From Anaerolineae bacterium (GTDB lineage Bacteria; Chloroflexota; Anaerolineae; B4-G1), in the NCBI GenBank assembly GCA_016783285.1, contig JADHWW010000156.1, positions 1 through 13,106 on the forward strand: DNA of 13,106 nt, read 5' to 3'. The notes beneath the pieces were generated by a model. It saw nothing but the letters and a program-made list of their open reading frames with translations. It ran no database searches and was not told the origin of the DNA. Positions 1 through 5,951 of the stretch are shown here, one piece after another (the stretch's first letter is position 1; every line of letters starts with the position of its first letter). Made by a program: the position numbers and the translations under genes.

Positions 1-117
1 ATGGGAGAACTGGACCCCTTGGTTACTTTGCCAACCTATCAACTGGCATTACCCTTCTCGCCATCTGCTTGGCGGGAGATGATGTTAGCCGGTGATTTGA
101 CCGGTACGACTTTGTGA
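1..117 (+). other. Open reading stretch at left edge, possible C-terminal fragment
   Basis: A frame open from the first base reads 38 codons to a TGA at 115-117. It begins with an ATG at position 1, but the window edge makes it impossible to say whether that is a true start or an internal methionine. The peptide is not recognisable. Its last codons lie in the first unit of a 25-bp tandem repeat, so the end may be a repeat-generated truncation. It could be the tail of an upstream gene or non-coding DNA. Confidence 0.2.
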
Positions 118-145
118 GACTTTGACCGGTACGACTTTATGGGAC
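96..145 (+). repeat. 25-bp tandem repeat, two units
   Basis: Two adjacent 25-base units (96-120 and 121-145) share the 18-base core TTTGACCGGTACGACTTT and differ only in the last seven bases (GTGAGAC versus ATGGGAC). The core contains the palindrome ACCGGT. Unit 1 supplies an in-frame TGA and unit 2 an in-frame ATG, in the same reading frame. No known repeat family is claimed. Confidence 0.8.
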
Positions 146-258
146 TCAACAGATCGGAATCCGCTACTCCCCCTGGCGTTTACAAAAACGATAACTATGC
201 CGTCCTGGCCCTGGGCGTGCTGGCGCTGGTGGCACAGGCAGCGGCGTTGGTGACATAG
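139..258 (+). CDS. Possible small single-pass membrane peptide (39 aa)
   Basis: An ORF of 39 codons starts at the ATG created by the second repeat unit and stops 2 bases before the hutI ATG. The first 20 residues are polar. Residues 21-39 form a plausible transmembrane helix rich in Ala, Leu and Val, with the stop immediately after it. No Shine-Dalgarno motif is visible before the ATG. It could be a genuine small membrane protein translated just ahead of hutI, the remnant of the C-terminus of a larger membrane protein, or chance coding in GC-rich DNA. No homologue is recognised. Confidence 0.25.
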   Translation: MGLNRSESATPPGVYKNDNYAVLALGVLALVAQAAALVT

Positions 259-260
259 AG

Positions 261-1538
261 ATGCATGCTGATTTACTGATTCGCTCCGCTGCGCAACTGT
301 GCGTCGTCCCGCCACAAAATGGAGGCCCCCAGCGGGGACGTGATTTGGGCGACCTGGGGCTCATTGAGAATGGAGCAGTCGCCTGCGCCGACGGGCGCAT
401 CGTCGCCGTCGGCCCCACGGCCCAGGTGCGCGCCGATTGGCAGGCCGCAATCGAACTTGACGCCTCCGGCAAAGTCGTCTGCCCCGGCTTCGTAGACCCC
501 CACACCCACGTCGTGTGGGCTGGCGACCGGGCCGCTGAGTTCGAGCAGCGCGTGCGTGGCGCGACCTACATGGAAATCATGGCCGCTGGCGGCGGCATCA
601 TGTCCACCGTGCGCGCCACCCGTGCCGCCAGCCTCGACCAACTCATCATCGAGACTCGCCCACGCCTGGCCCGCATGTTGGCCCACGGCTCCACCACCGT
701 CGAGGCCAAAACCGGCTACGGGCTCACCACAGCCGACGAACTGAAAATGCTCGCAGTCATCGCCGCGCTGGACGCCAGCCACCCGATCACACTCGTCCCC
801 ACTTTCCTGGGCGCTCACGCTATCCCCACCGAGTACAAAGACGACCCCGACGGCTATGTGGCCCTGATCGTAGAAGAAATGCTGCCGGCGGTCAAATCCC
901 AAGCCTCACAGTCCAAAGCCCAATTCTGCGACGTCTTCTGCGAAGAGGGAGCCTTCTCGCTGGCCCAGACCCGTCGCATCCTCGAGGCCGCCCGTGCATT
1001 GGGGTTCGGGTTAAAGGTGCACGCCGACGAGTTCAAGCCGCTGGGCGGCACGGCGCTGGCAGTGGAACTGGGAGCCGTCTCGGCCGACCACCTGGTCTGC
1101 ACGCCGGCGCGAGAGATCGAACTACTGGGCCAGTCGGACACGGTGGCGGTAGCGCTGCCGCCCACCCCCTTCGGCCTGGCCCACCACGACTACACCCCTG
1201 CCCAGGCCATCCTCGACGCCGGTGGCATTCTCGCGCTGGCGACCGACTGCAACCCGGGCACCGCCTGGTGCGAATCGGTGCCTTTCGTCATCGCGCTGGC
1301 CTGCCGCTACCTGCGCCTCACCCCAGCCCAGGCGCTCGTCGCTGCGACGCTCAACGCCGCCCACGCCGTCGGGCTGGGGAACAAGGTGGGGAGCCTCACG
1401 GTGGGACGCGCCGCCGACGTCCTCGTGCTCGACCTGCCCGACTACCGCCACCTGGGCTACCGCTTCGGCGCCAACCCGGTGGAGACGGTCGTCAAGGGCG
1501 GGCGGATAGTGATCAGACGAAACATTGTGATAAGATAG
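261..1538 (+). CDS. hutI: Imidazolonepropionase (histidine degradation)
   Basis: This cytosolic metal-dependent amidohydrolase opens the ring of 4-imidazolone-5-propanoate to N-formimino-L-glutamate, the third step of histidine breakdown. The 425-aa length fits the family. The N-terminal beta-sandwich segment (DLGLIENGAVACADGRIVAVG, about residues 31-51) precedes the metal motif PGFVDPHTHVVWAGDR with H81 and H83. Further expected residues are the EAKTGYGL segment (148-155), H186 in GAHAIP, H254 and E257 in KVHADEF, H277 in ADH and D329 in ATDCNPG. The ATG at 261 gives the normal family N-terminus, although the ribosome binding site is weak. The C-terminus carries a small imperfect duplication (IVIR, RN, IVIR) just before the stop. 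No other hut gene is in the window, so hutU and hutH would lie elsewhere. The stop codon overlaps the AGGAGG of the next gene, suggesting co-translation. Confidence 0.96.
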   Translation: MHADLLIRSAAQLCVVPPQNGGPQRGRDLGDLGLIENGAVACADGRIVAVGPTAQVRADWQAAIELDASGKVVCPGFVDPHTHVVWAGDRAAEFEQRVRGATYMEIMAAGGGIMSTVRATRAASLDQLIIETRPRLARMLAHGSTTVEAKTGYGLTTADELKMLAVIAALDASHPITLVPTFLGAHAIPTEYKDDPDGYVALIVEEMLPAVKSQASQSKAQFCDVFCEEGAFSLAQTRRILEAARALGFGLKVHADEFKPLGGTALAVELGAVSADHLVCTPAREIELLGQSDTVAVALPPTPFGLAHHDYTPAQAILDAGGILALATDCNPGTAWCESVPFVIALACRYLRLTPAQALVAATLNAAHAVGLGNKVGSLTVGRAADVLVLDLPDYRHLGYRFGANPVETVVKGGRIVIRRNIVIR

Positions 1539-1548
1539 GAGGTTGATA

Positions 1549-2370
1549 ATGCTCAAAGCACACTGGCACGGCTACGAAATTGATTCGTCAGAAGCGGCCT
1601 ACGAGGCCCAGGTGCCCCAGCCCGAACAATTGGGGACGTCGGTGAGAGGATTGCTCACCTCTGGCTACTTTGTCCGCTCCTACTACCTCGCCTTCGAAGA
1701 GCCGCTGGTTCGCCTGCGTGACTTTATCGTCGCCCAGGGCGAGGCGGAGGACAAACTGACGGCCAAAGCATCCGAGCACCTGGAGAAGCAGATGTCAAAG
1801 TTCGACCCCACCAGTTGGAAGGCCAGCCGCATCGGCGTGCGGGCCATCGAGTCCATCCTCAACTACATCGGCGCCCACCGGCAAGAATTGCTGGACGCTG
1901 AGACCTTGCGCTTCGAACTGACCAAACAGCAGAAGGAAATGCGCGAGGACTATGACTACGGCGAAGAGTTCGAGCCCGGAAGTCTGGTGAAGGAGAGCAT
2001 CTACTACTCCGAGGAGGAGATTCCCCTCGACGGCGTCGTCCTCCTCCTGGGCTGCGACCTGGTACCGGCCAGCAAACTCTCTCCCGAGGAGAATAAACGG
2101 GCCTACCAGAAGGTGCGCCGGCACTACAAGGAAGTGGGGCTGCTGGACGAGATGTCCGGTTGGGGATGGGGAGCGCCACGCGATTACGTGCAGGATGACA
2201 TCAACAAGCGCCAAGGCTTGACCCTGCGGGTGCGGCTCAACCCCGACGCCACCTTCACCATCACCGGTCGCTGGATGGACGATGGCCAGTTCATCTTCCC
2301 CTACTACGATTACCTGCTGGGGCTGGCGGCGAAAAAGGCCGGAGTAAAAATCGGGACATACTGTCTCTGA
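1549..2370 (+). CDS. Unrecognised protein paired with a radical SAM enzyme
   Basis: A 273-aa protein of unknown family. The start is set by an AGGAGG at 1537-1542, six bases before the ATG; this motif overlaps the hutI stop codon. The sequence is acidic and rich in Tyr and Glu (for example REDYDYGEEFEPG near 132-144). A likely helical, charged middle (about 60-135) is followed by a hydrophobic beta-like stretch (PLDGVVLLLGCDLVP, 159-173), a Gly/Trp patch (GWGWGAP, 204-210) and a C-terminal segment ending in TYCL. There is no signal peptide or membrane helix. It has only two cysteines, C169 and C272. The stop overlaps the start of the radical SAM gene by one base (TGATG), so the two products are probably made together. 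It may be a partner or a substrate of that enzyme. The existence of the gene is secure; the function is unknown. Confidence 0.88.
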   Translation: MLKAHWHGYEIDSSEAAYEAQVPQPEQLGTSVRGLLTSGYFVRSYYLAFEEPLVRLRDFIVAQGEAEDKLTAKASEHLEKQMSKFDPTSWKASRIGVRAIESILNYIGAHRQELLDAETLRFELTKQQKEMREDYDYGEEFEPGSLVKESIYYSEEEIPLDGVVLLLGCDLVPASKLSPEENKRAYQKVRRHYKEVGLLDEMSGWGWGAPRDYVQDDINKRQGLTLRVRLNPDATFTITGRWMDDGQFIFPYYDYLLGLAAKKAGVKIGTYCL

Positions 2371-3647
2371 TGCCCACTCTCTTCCTCCACACCATCATCC
2401 GTCCCGAACCAGACGGGGCGCTGCTTTTCCAGCAAGAGACAGCCGAGACGGCCCTGCTGGATCTGGAGGGCTTGGACGCGCTCTACTTCCTTCTCAAAGG
2501 GGAACTGCGCGACTACCCGCCCTTCTTCGTCGCCTATCTGCGAGCGCACCAGTTCGTGGTAGAGGGGTCGCCCGACGGCTCCCTGGAGCGTGTGGTGGCC
2601 GTGCGCGACGAGGCGCCTACGACGACCGCCCCACTTCGTGCGCTGTCCGCCCCGGAGACGATCCACTTCTCCGTCACCGGCCGTTGCAACCAGGTCTGCG
2701 CCGGCTGCTTCTACTCCGCCCGGCCCGGCTCCGCCGTCGCTGCCAGCGATGCTCCCTTCGCTCTCTTTGAGCGCGTGGTGCGGCAGGCCGCCCGGGCCCG
2801 CGTCCTCCAGATGGCCCTGGGCGGCGGTGAGCCGCTGCTACACGCCCGTCTCCTCGACATGGTGCGCCTGGCCCGCCAGAGCGACATCGTCCCCAACCTC
2901 ACGACCAACGGCAACCTGCTGACGGTCGAGGTGGCGGTCGCGTTGAAGGAGGCCGGGCTGGGCCAGGCGCAAATCTCGCTCAACGGCGCGTCGGAGGAGA
3001 CGAACGCGACCACGCGGCCCAACTTCGCCGGGGCGTTAGCGGCCATAGAAGCCTGCCGGACGGCGGGGTTACGTTTCGGGATCAACTTCCTGCTCACCCG
3101 CTCCAACCTCTCCGATCTGGAGGCGCTTATCCGCCTGGGGCAGCACAAGGGCGCGGCCACCGTCAACCTCCTGCGCCCTAAGCCCCCCACTACCGAAAGC
3201 GACTGGTTGGAACGCGAGTCTCCCACCGCCGCCGACTACCGCCAGGTCCGCCGCATCCTGCGAGCGTCCAGCAACCAGCAACCAGCAACCAGTATCACAG
3301 TTGACGCCTCGCTCACCTTTCTCCTCACCGACCGCCCGCCCTGGCAGTTGGCCCGCGCCGGCGTGTGGGGCTGCTCGGCGGCCCGCAAGTTCATCACCGT
3401 CACGCAGGACGGAGACGTGCTCCCGTGCAGCCACGTGCGTTGGTCGGACGTGGGCGCCGGTGACGTGATGCACGCCTGGCGCGAGTCGGCCGTTTTCGCC
3501 CGCTTCCGGGCACTGGAGGACACGATGCGTGGGCCATGCCGCGCTTGCGACTATCTCAGCCTGTGCCGGGGATGCCCGGCCGTGGTGATGGCCTTCGGCG
3601 GTGACTTTGCCGACTCCGACCCCCATTGCCCCAGTCGTGCCGGTTGA
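2370..3647 (+). CDS. Radical SAM/SPASM-domain protein, PqqE/peptide-maturase-like
   Basis: A 425-aa radical SAM enzyme. An N-terminal segment of about 75 residues could be a PqqD-like peptide-recognition domain, but that is a weak inference. The radical SAM core begins near 97 with C106, C110 and C113 in CNQVCAGC (CX3CX2C, the [4Fe-4S]/SAM site). GGGEP follows at 151-155 and LTTNGN at 177-182, both typical of the fold. The C-terminal cysteines C335, C353, C390, C393, C399, C402 and C420 match a SPASM domain binding two auxiliary clusters, with the final spacing CX2CX5CX2C in place of the usual CX2CX5CX3C. Such enzymes modify peptides or proteins, or make cofactors. The ATG overlaps the previous stop by one base. 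A heptamer repeat encodes the linker near 300-306. Substrate unknown. Confidence 0.92.
   Translation: MPTLFLHTIIRPEPDGALLFQQETAETALLDLEGLDALYFLLKGELRDYPPFFVAYLRAHQFVVEGSPDGSLERVVAVRDEAPTTTAPLRALSAPETIHFSVTGRCNQVCAGCFYSARPGSAVAASDAPFALFERVVRQAARARVLQMALGGGEPLLHARLLDMVRLARQSDIVPNLTTNGNLLTVEVAVALKEAGLGQAQISLNGASEETNATTRPNFAGALAAIEACRTAGLRFGINFLLTRSNLSDLEALIRLGQHKGAATVNLLRPKPPTTESDWLERESPTAADYRQVRRILRASSNQQPATSITVDASLTFLLTDRPPWQLARAGVWGCSAARKFITVTQDGDVLPCSHVRWSDVGAGDVMHAWRESAVFARFRALEDTMRGPCRACDYLSLCRGCPAVVMAFGGDFADSDPHCPSRAG
3268..3292 (+). repeat. Heptamer tandem repeat (CCAGCAA)x3 inside radical SAM gene
   Basis: Three perfect copies of CCAGCAA followed by a partial copy (CCAG) lie inside the coding sequence, encoding the Ser/Asn/Gln/Pro-rich linker around residues 300-306 between the radical SAM core and the SPASM domain. 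Three units make 21 bases, so the frame is kept; gain or loss of one unit would shift it. Confidence 0.85.
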
Positions 3648-3672
3648 CAGTCTGGCGTAAAGACTGTACAAT
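3644..3672 (+). promoter_or_regulatory. Sigma70-type promoter of the RelE-type toxin-antitoxin operon
   Basis: A perfect -35 TTGACA (3644-3649) and a -10 TACAAT (3667-3672) are separated by exactly 17 bases. The -35 hexamer overlaps the TGA stop of the radical SAM gene (3645-3647). The antitoxin GTG lies 32 bases downstream of the -10 with an AGGAGGG between them. Confidence 0.85.
3647..3667 (+). promoter_or_regulatory. Palindromic operator within the promoter spacer
   Basis: ACAGTCT (3647-3653) and its exact reverse complement AGACTGT (3661-3667) flank a 7-base centre (GGCGTAA). The 21-bp palindrome covers the end of the -35, the whole spacer and the first base of the -10, so a bound dimer would block RNA polymerase. 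Phd/YefM-type antitoxins are known to repress their own promoters. That this antitoxin binds here is inference. Confidence 0.72.
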
Positions 3673-3704
3673 GCTGGCAGATTGAGCAGAGGAGGGACGC
3701 GATT

Positions 3705-4019
3705 GTGTTGCCTGAGGTGATTCCTATGGCCGATAAAGTGATTGCTCAAACTCTCGTAACCCGTGAGGTCCACGACCTGGACGGGCTTTTGAACCTCTTG
3801 GCTGAAAGCGACCGGCCGATCTACGTCTCCGGAGACGGCGTCCGGGGTGTGCTGCTCCACTACCAGACATATCAGAAGTGGCAGGAGCGCCTGGAAGACC
3901 TGGAGGACCTGCTGGCGATGCGGGAGGCAGAGGCCGAGTACAGGGCCGGTGAAGGCCGCCCCCTTGACGAGATCCTGGCCGAACTGGAAGTCGAAGAGAC
4001 GACTTATGTACCGGGTTGA
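3705..4019 (+). CDS. Antitoxin, Phd/YefM-like
   Basis: A 104-aa protein, the likely antitoxin of the RelE-like toxin encoded next. The GTG start at 3705 is supported by AGGAGGG at 3690-3696 (8-base spacing). An ATG at 3726 preceded by GAGGTG is a plausible alternative that would remove seven residues. The middle (about 15-55, VHDLDGLLNLLAESDRPIYV then GVRGVLLHYQTYQKW) follows the Phd/YefM plan of a helix, then a strand with a Val/Leu core, then a tyrosine-containing helix. The C-terminal half is acidic and Glu-rich, as expected for the toxin-wrapping tail. It overlaps the toxin by 14 bases and sits just after a promoter whose spacer is palindromic, which is consistent with autorepression. Family assignment is by pattern, not by alignment. 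Confidence 0.8.
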   Translation: MLPEVIPMADKVIAQTLVTREVHDLDGLLNLLAESDRPIYVSGDGVRGVLLHYQTYQKWQERLEDLEDLLAMREAEAEYRAGEGRPLDEILAELEVEETTYVPG

Positions 4020-4281
4020 GTCCCCCGTCACCCGTCTCAAGCGGGAACTCAGGCGTATCCCCGTCGCAGACAGGCCCCGCATCGTCAAGGCCATGCAATC
4101 CCTGGCCAAGAATCCCCGCCCGGATGGGATCAAACAACTGGCGCCCGGCGTGTACCGTCTGCGGGTTGGTCGCTATCGGGTGATCTACAAAGTGCTGGAC
4201 GACGAGCAACTGGTACTCATCGGTCGCGTGGCCCGGCGCAGCGAAGCCACTTACCGGGGCCTGGGTAGATTGTTCGGGTGA
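4006..4281 (+). CDS. RelE/ParE-superfamily toxin
   Basis: A 91-aa basic protein of normal RelE length. The ATG at 4006 lies inside the end of the antitoxin gene, so translation is probably coupled; there is only a weak GAAGAG ahead of it. The family core is visible: a helical N-terminal half (VTRLKRELRRIPVADRPRIVKAM), then the sheet GVYRLRVGRYRVIYKV (48-63) and VLIGRVARRSEATYR (70-84). R51, R53, R56, R77, R78, Y83 and R84 are candidates for RNA contact or catalysis. RelE proteins cut mRNA in the ribosome A site, whereas ParE relatives inhibit gyrase. The strongly basic C-terminal strand favours an RNase role, but the sequence alone does not settle it. The stop overlaps the GTG of the next gene. 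Confidence 0.85.
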   Translation: MYRVESPVTRLKRELRRIPVADRPRIVKAMQSLAKNPRPDGIKQLAPGVYRLRVGRYRVIYKVLDDEQLVLIGRVARRSEATYRGLGRLFG

Positions 4282-5141
4282 CTCCTCTCCGTTCCCAAGC
4301 AGTGACTTGCCTCCATATCCGCTTCCTCGGCACCTCCGCTGCCCGCCCTATCCCCCGCTGGGGCTGCACCTGCCCCCAGTGCGCTGCCGCCCAGACAGAC
4401 CCTCGCGCCCGGCGCACCCGCTCCGCCATCCTGGTCAACGGCGAGATGCTGGTGGACGCCGGCCCGGACATCTACGCCCAACTGGGTACTCTGCCCTACG
4501 AGCACCTGGCCCGCATTGACCACATCATCATCACCCATCCCCACGCCGACCACTACCTGGGGCTGGACGACCTGGCGGCGCTCCGTCGCACCTCTCGCCT
4601 CCCCGTCCTGCCCCTCTATGCCCTCGCCGACGGCTGGGACCGCATCGAGAGCGCCTTCCGCCATCTCATCGCCGCCGAGGTCAGCCAGTACGACCGGCGG
4701 CCTTTCGCCCGGCGCGAAATGTGCCTGAACGAGCCGCTCCACCTCACCGAGGGTCTCTGCGTGACCCCCCTGGACACCCACCACACCCAGCCCTTCACCA
4801 CTGCGGGCCTTTTGATTGAGCAAAAGGGCGTGCGCGTCTTTTACGCCCCTGACTTTTACCACACCGACCCGGTCCTGGTGCGCCCCCTGGACCTGGCAGT
4901 CCTCGACGGCTCCTTCCTCACCCGCGAGCAGATGGACGCCCGCTACACACCGCTGCTGGAGGAAGGCCAGGGTCGCCACATGCCCATCGTTGAGGAAGCG
5001 CGGTGGGCGGAGGAGGCCGGCGCCCGGCGGGTCATCTTCACCCACATCGGCCACCTGCGGCGCACCCCGGAGGAGGTGCTGTCCCTGTTGCCCGATGACC
5101 GATTCGCGCTGGCATACGACGGCCTGACGGTCGGGTTGTGA
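4278..5141 (+). CDS. Metallo-beta-lactamase-fold hydrolase, PhnP-like
   Basis: A 287-aa MBL-fold enzyme resembling PhnP (cyclic phosphodiesterase). Hallmarks are RFLGTSAARPIPRWGC, a C30/C32/C35 CXCXXC zinc knuckle as in PhnP, LVDAGPD (58-64), the metal motif HPHADH (H87, H89, D91, H92), H168 and H169, D192 and H195 in PDFYH, and a C-terminal FTHIGH (H256, H259) followed by YDGLTVGL, closely matching the PhnP ending. PhnP hydrolyses phosphoribosyl cyclic phosphate in phosphonate use and can act on 2',3'-cyclic nucleotides. No other phn gene is present. The GTG start overlaps the toxin stop (GTGA); GTG 4302 is an alternative. Its position makes it part of the toxin-antitoxin transcription unit. 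PqqB is a more distant relative and less likely. True substrate unknown. Confidence 0.88.
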   Translation: MTPLRSQAVTCLHIRFLGTSAARPIPRWGCTCPQCAAAQTDPRARRTRSAILVNGEMLVDAGPDIYAQLGTLPYEHLARIDHIIITHPHADHYLGLDDLAALRRTSRLPVLPLYALADGWDRIESAFRHLIAAEVSQYDRRPFARREMCLNEPLHLTEGLCVTPLDTHHTQPFTTAGLLIEQKGVRVFYAPDFYHTDPVLVRPLDLAVLDGSFLTREQMDARYTPLLEEGQGRHMPIVEEARWAEEAGARRVIFTHIGHLRRTPEEVLSLLPDDRFALAYDGLTVGL

Positions 5142-5142
5142 C

Positions 5143-5171
5143 TTTGCATCGGCGGCACTTTGGTGTACAAT
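5143..5171 (+). promoter_or_regulatory. Probable promoter of the VapBC operon
   Basis: TACAAT (5166-5171) follows TTTGCA (5143-5148; four of six consensus bases) by 17 bases. It lies in the 80-base gap before the antitoxin gene. The direct repeat ACTTTG at 5141-5146 and 5157-5162 (16-base period) could be repressor half-sites, but this is weak. Confidence 0.55.
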
Positions 5172-5221
5172 TAACAAGTTGCAGGCTATGACACAAGACA
5201 TATTTTAGGAGGGCAGGAACG

Positions 5222-5500
5222 ATGTCAAATCAGGTGGCTTTAGAGCGACTAGAACAGCAGGCAGTGCAACTATTGCCGCAAGAACAACTCGAACTGGTGG
5301 CGTATATCTCTCAGCAACTAAGTGTTATGCCGTTTGTCGCACCGATGATAATGAACGAAAAATCGCTGCGACGACAGCGTGAGAAAGAAGCCGGTGAATT
5401 GCTGGCACTGTGCGATGCCGCAGCGAAGATGTGGGAGGGCGACTTTGATGCTGCTGAAGACATTCGCCAGATGCGTTGGGACAGGGATGCGCAGATATGA
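5222..5500 (+). CDS. Antitoxin of a VapBC-type module
   Basis: A 92-aa protein directly preceding a PIN toxin. AGGAGG at 5207-5212, nine bases before the ATG, fixes the start. Residues 7-33 form an amphipathic helix (ALERLEQQAVQLLPQEQLELVAYISQQL). A middle basic stretch (KSLRRQREKEAGELLAL) and an acidic/aromatic tail (EGDFDAAEDIRQMRWDRDAQI) resemble the toxin-binding ends of antitoxins. No classical AbrB or ribbon-helix-helix DNA-binding motif is obvious. The ATGA overlap with the toxin (5497-5500) is typical of these pairs. GC in a sampled line is about 47%, clearly below the neighbours to the left, hinting at separate acquisition. The role is inferred mainly from context. Confidence 0.78.
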   Translation: MSNQVALERLEQQAVQLLPQEQLELVAYISQQLSVMPFVAPMIMNEKSLRRQREKEAGELLALCDAAAKMWEGDFDAAEDIRQMRWDRDAQI

Positions 5501-5934
5501 CCGAACAAGTCATAGATGCCAGTGTTGCTATCAAGTGGGTAGTCAAAGGCGAACCATTTCGCAATAAAGCGCGGCAATTGCTCCGTGACGCGCGATTCAA
5601 AGGCATTGCCTTGGTAGGACCGCCTCTTCTGGAATACGAAGTTGAGAGCGCCTTGCAGCGCCGTCTGCACTATGGCCGCGCAACCATAGGAGCAGTCGAT
5701 GAGTCACTGAGAGCATTCTATACCGTCAGGGTGCGAATCGTCACTCACCCCAATATGGTGCGCCGGGCACGTGAGATTGCTCGCCGGTCCAAGCAAGAGC
5801 GTATCTACGACTCAATTTACGCTGCCCTGGCCGAATTGCGCGGCTGCGAGTTCTGGACAGCAGATAAGGCGTTCTACGATGCTGTGAAGACAGTATTGCC
5901 ATTCGTGAAATATCTGCCTGATTATCCCCTGTAG
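5497..5934 (+). CDS. vapC: VapC-like PIN-domain toxin (endoribonuclease)
   Basis: A 145-aa PIN-domain protein. The start is the ATG of an ATGA overlap with the antitoxin stop. The four acidic active-site positions of the family are all present: D7 in VIDASVAIKW, E48 in EYEVESAL, D105 in IYDSIYAALAE and D123 in WTADKAF. PIN toxins use Mg2+ or Mn2+ to cut structured RNA, often initiator tRNA or 23S rRNA, leaving 5'-phosphate and 3'-hydroxyl ends. The gene is followed after 17 bases by an acetyltransferase gene, so the transcript probably continues. The catalytic set looks intact and there is no sign of decay. The specific RNA target cannot be predicted. Confidence 0.92.
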   Translation: MTEQVIDASVAIKWVVKGEPFRNKARQLLRDARFKGIALVGPPLLEYEVESALQRRLHYGRATIGAVDESLRAFYTVRVRIVTHPNMVRRAREIARRSKQERIYDSIYAALAELRGCEFWTADKAFYDAVKTVLPFVKYLPDYPL

Positions 5935-5951
5935 CGAAAGTGACGGAGAAC

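Noticed and set aside
273..902. Open frame of 209 codons on the - strand
   Set aside because: It is antisense to hutI, has biased Gly/Asp/Val composition and no motif.
3069..4133. Long open frame on the - strand (354 codons)
   Set aside because: It lies opposite the radical SAM and antitoxin genes, which have clear motifs and signals. Its own translation has no recognisable domain; it is a high-GC shadow.
4278..5141. Calling the MBL-fold gene pqqB because a PqqE-like radical SAM gene lies upstream
   Set aside because: The CXCXXC knuckle and the C-terminal THIGH...YDGLTVG pattern match PhnP better. A toxin-antitoxin pair with its own promoter separates the two genes, and no pqqA, pqqC or pqqD gene is present.
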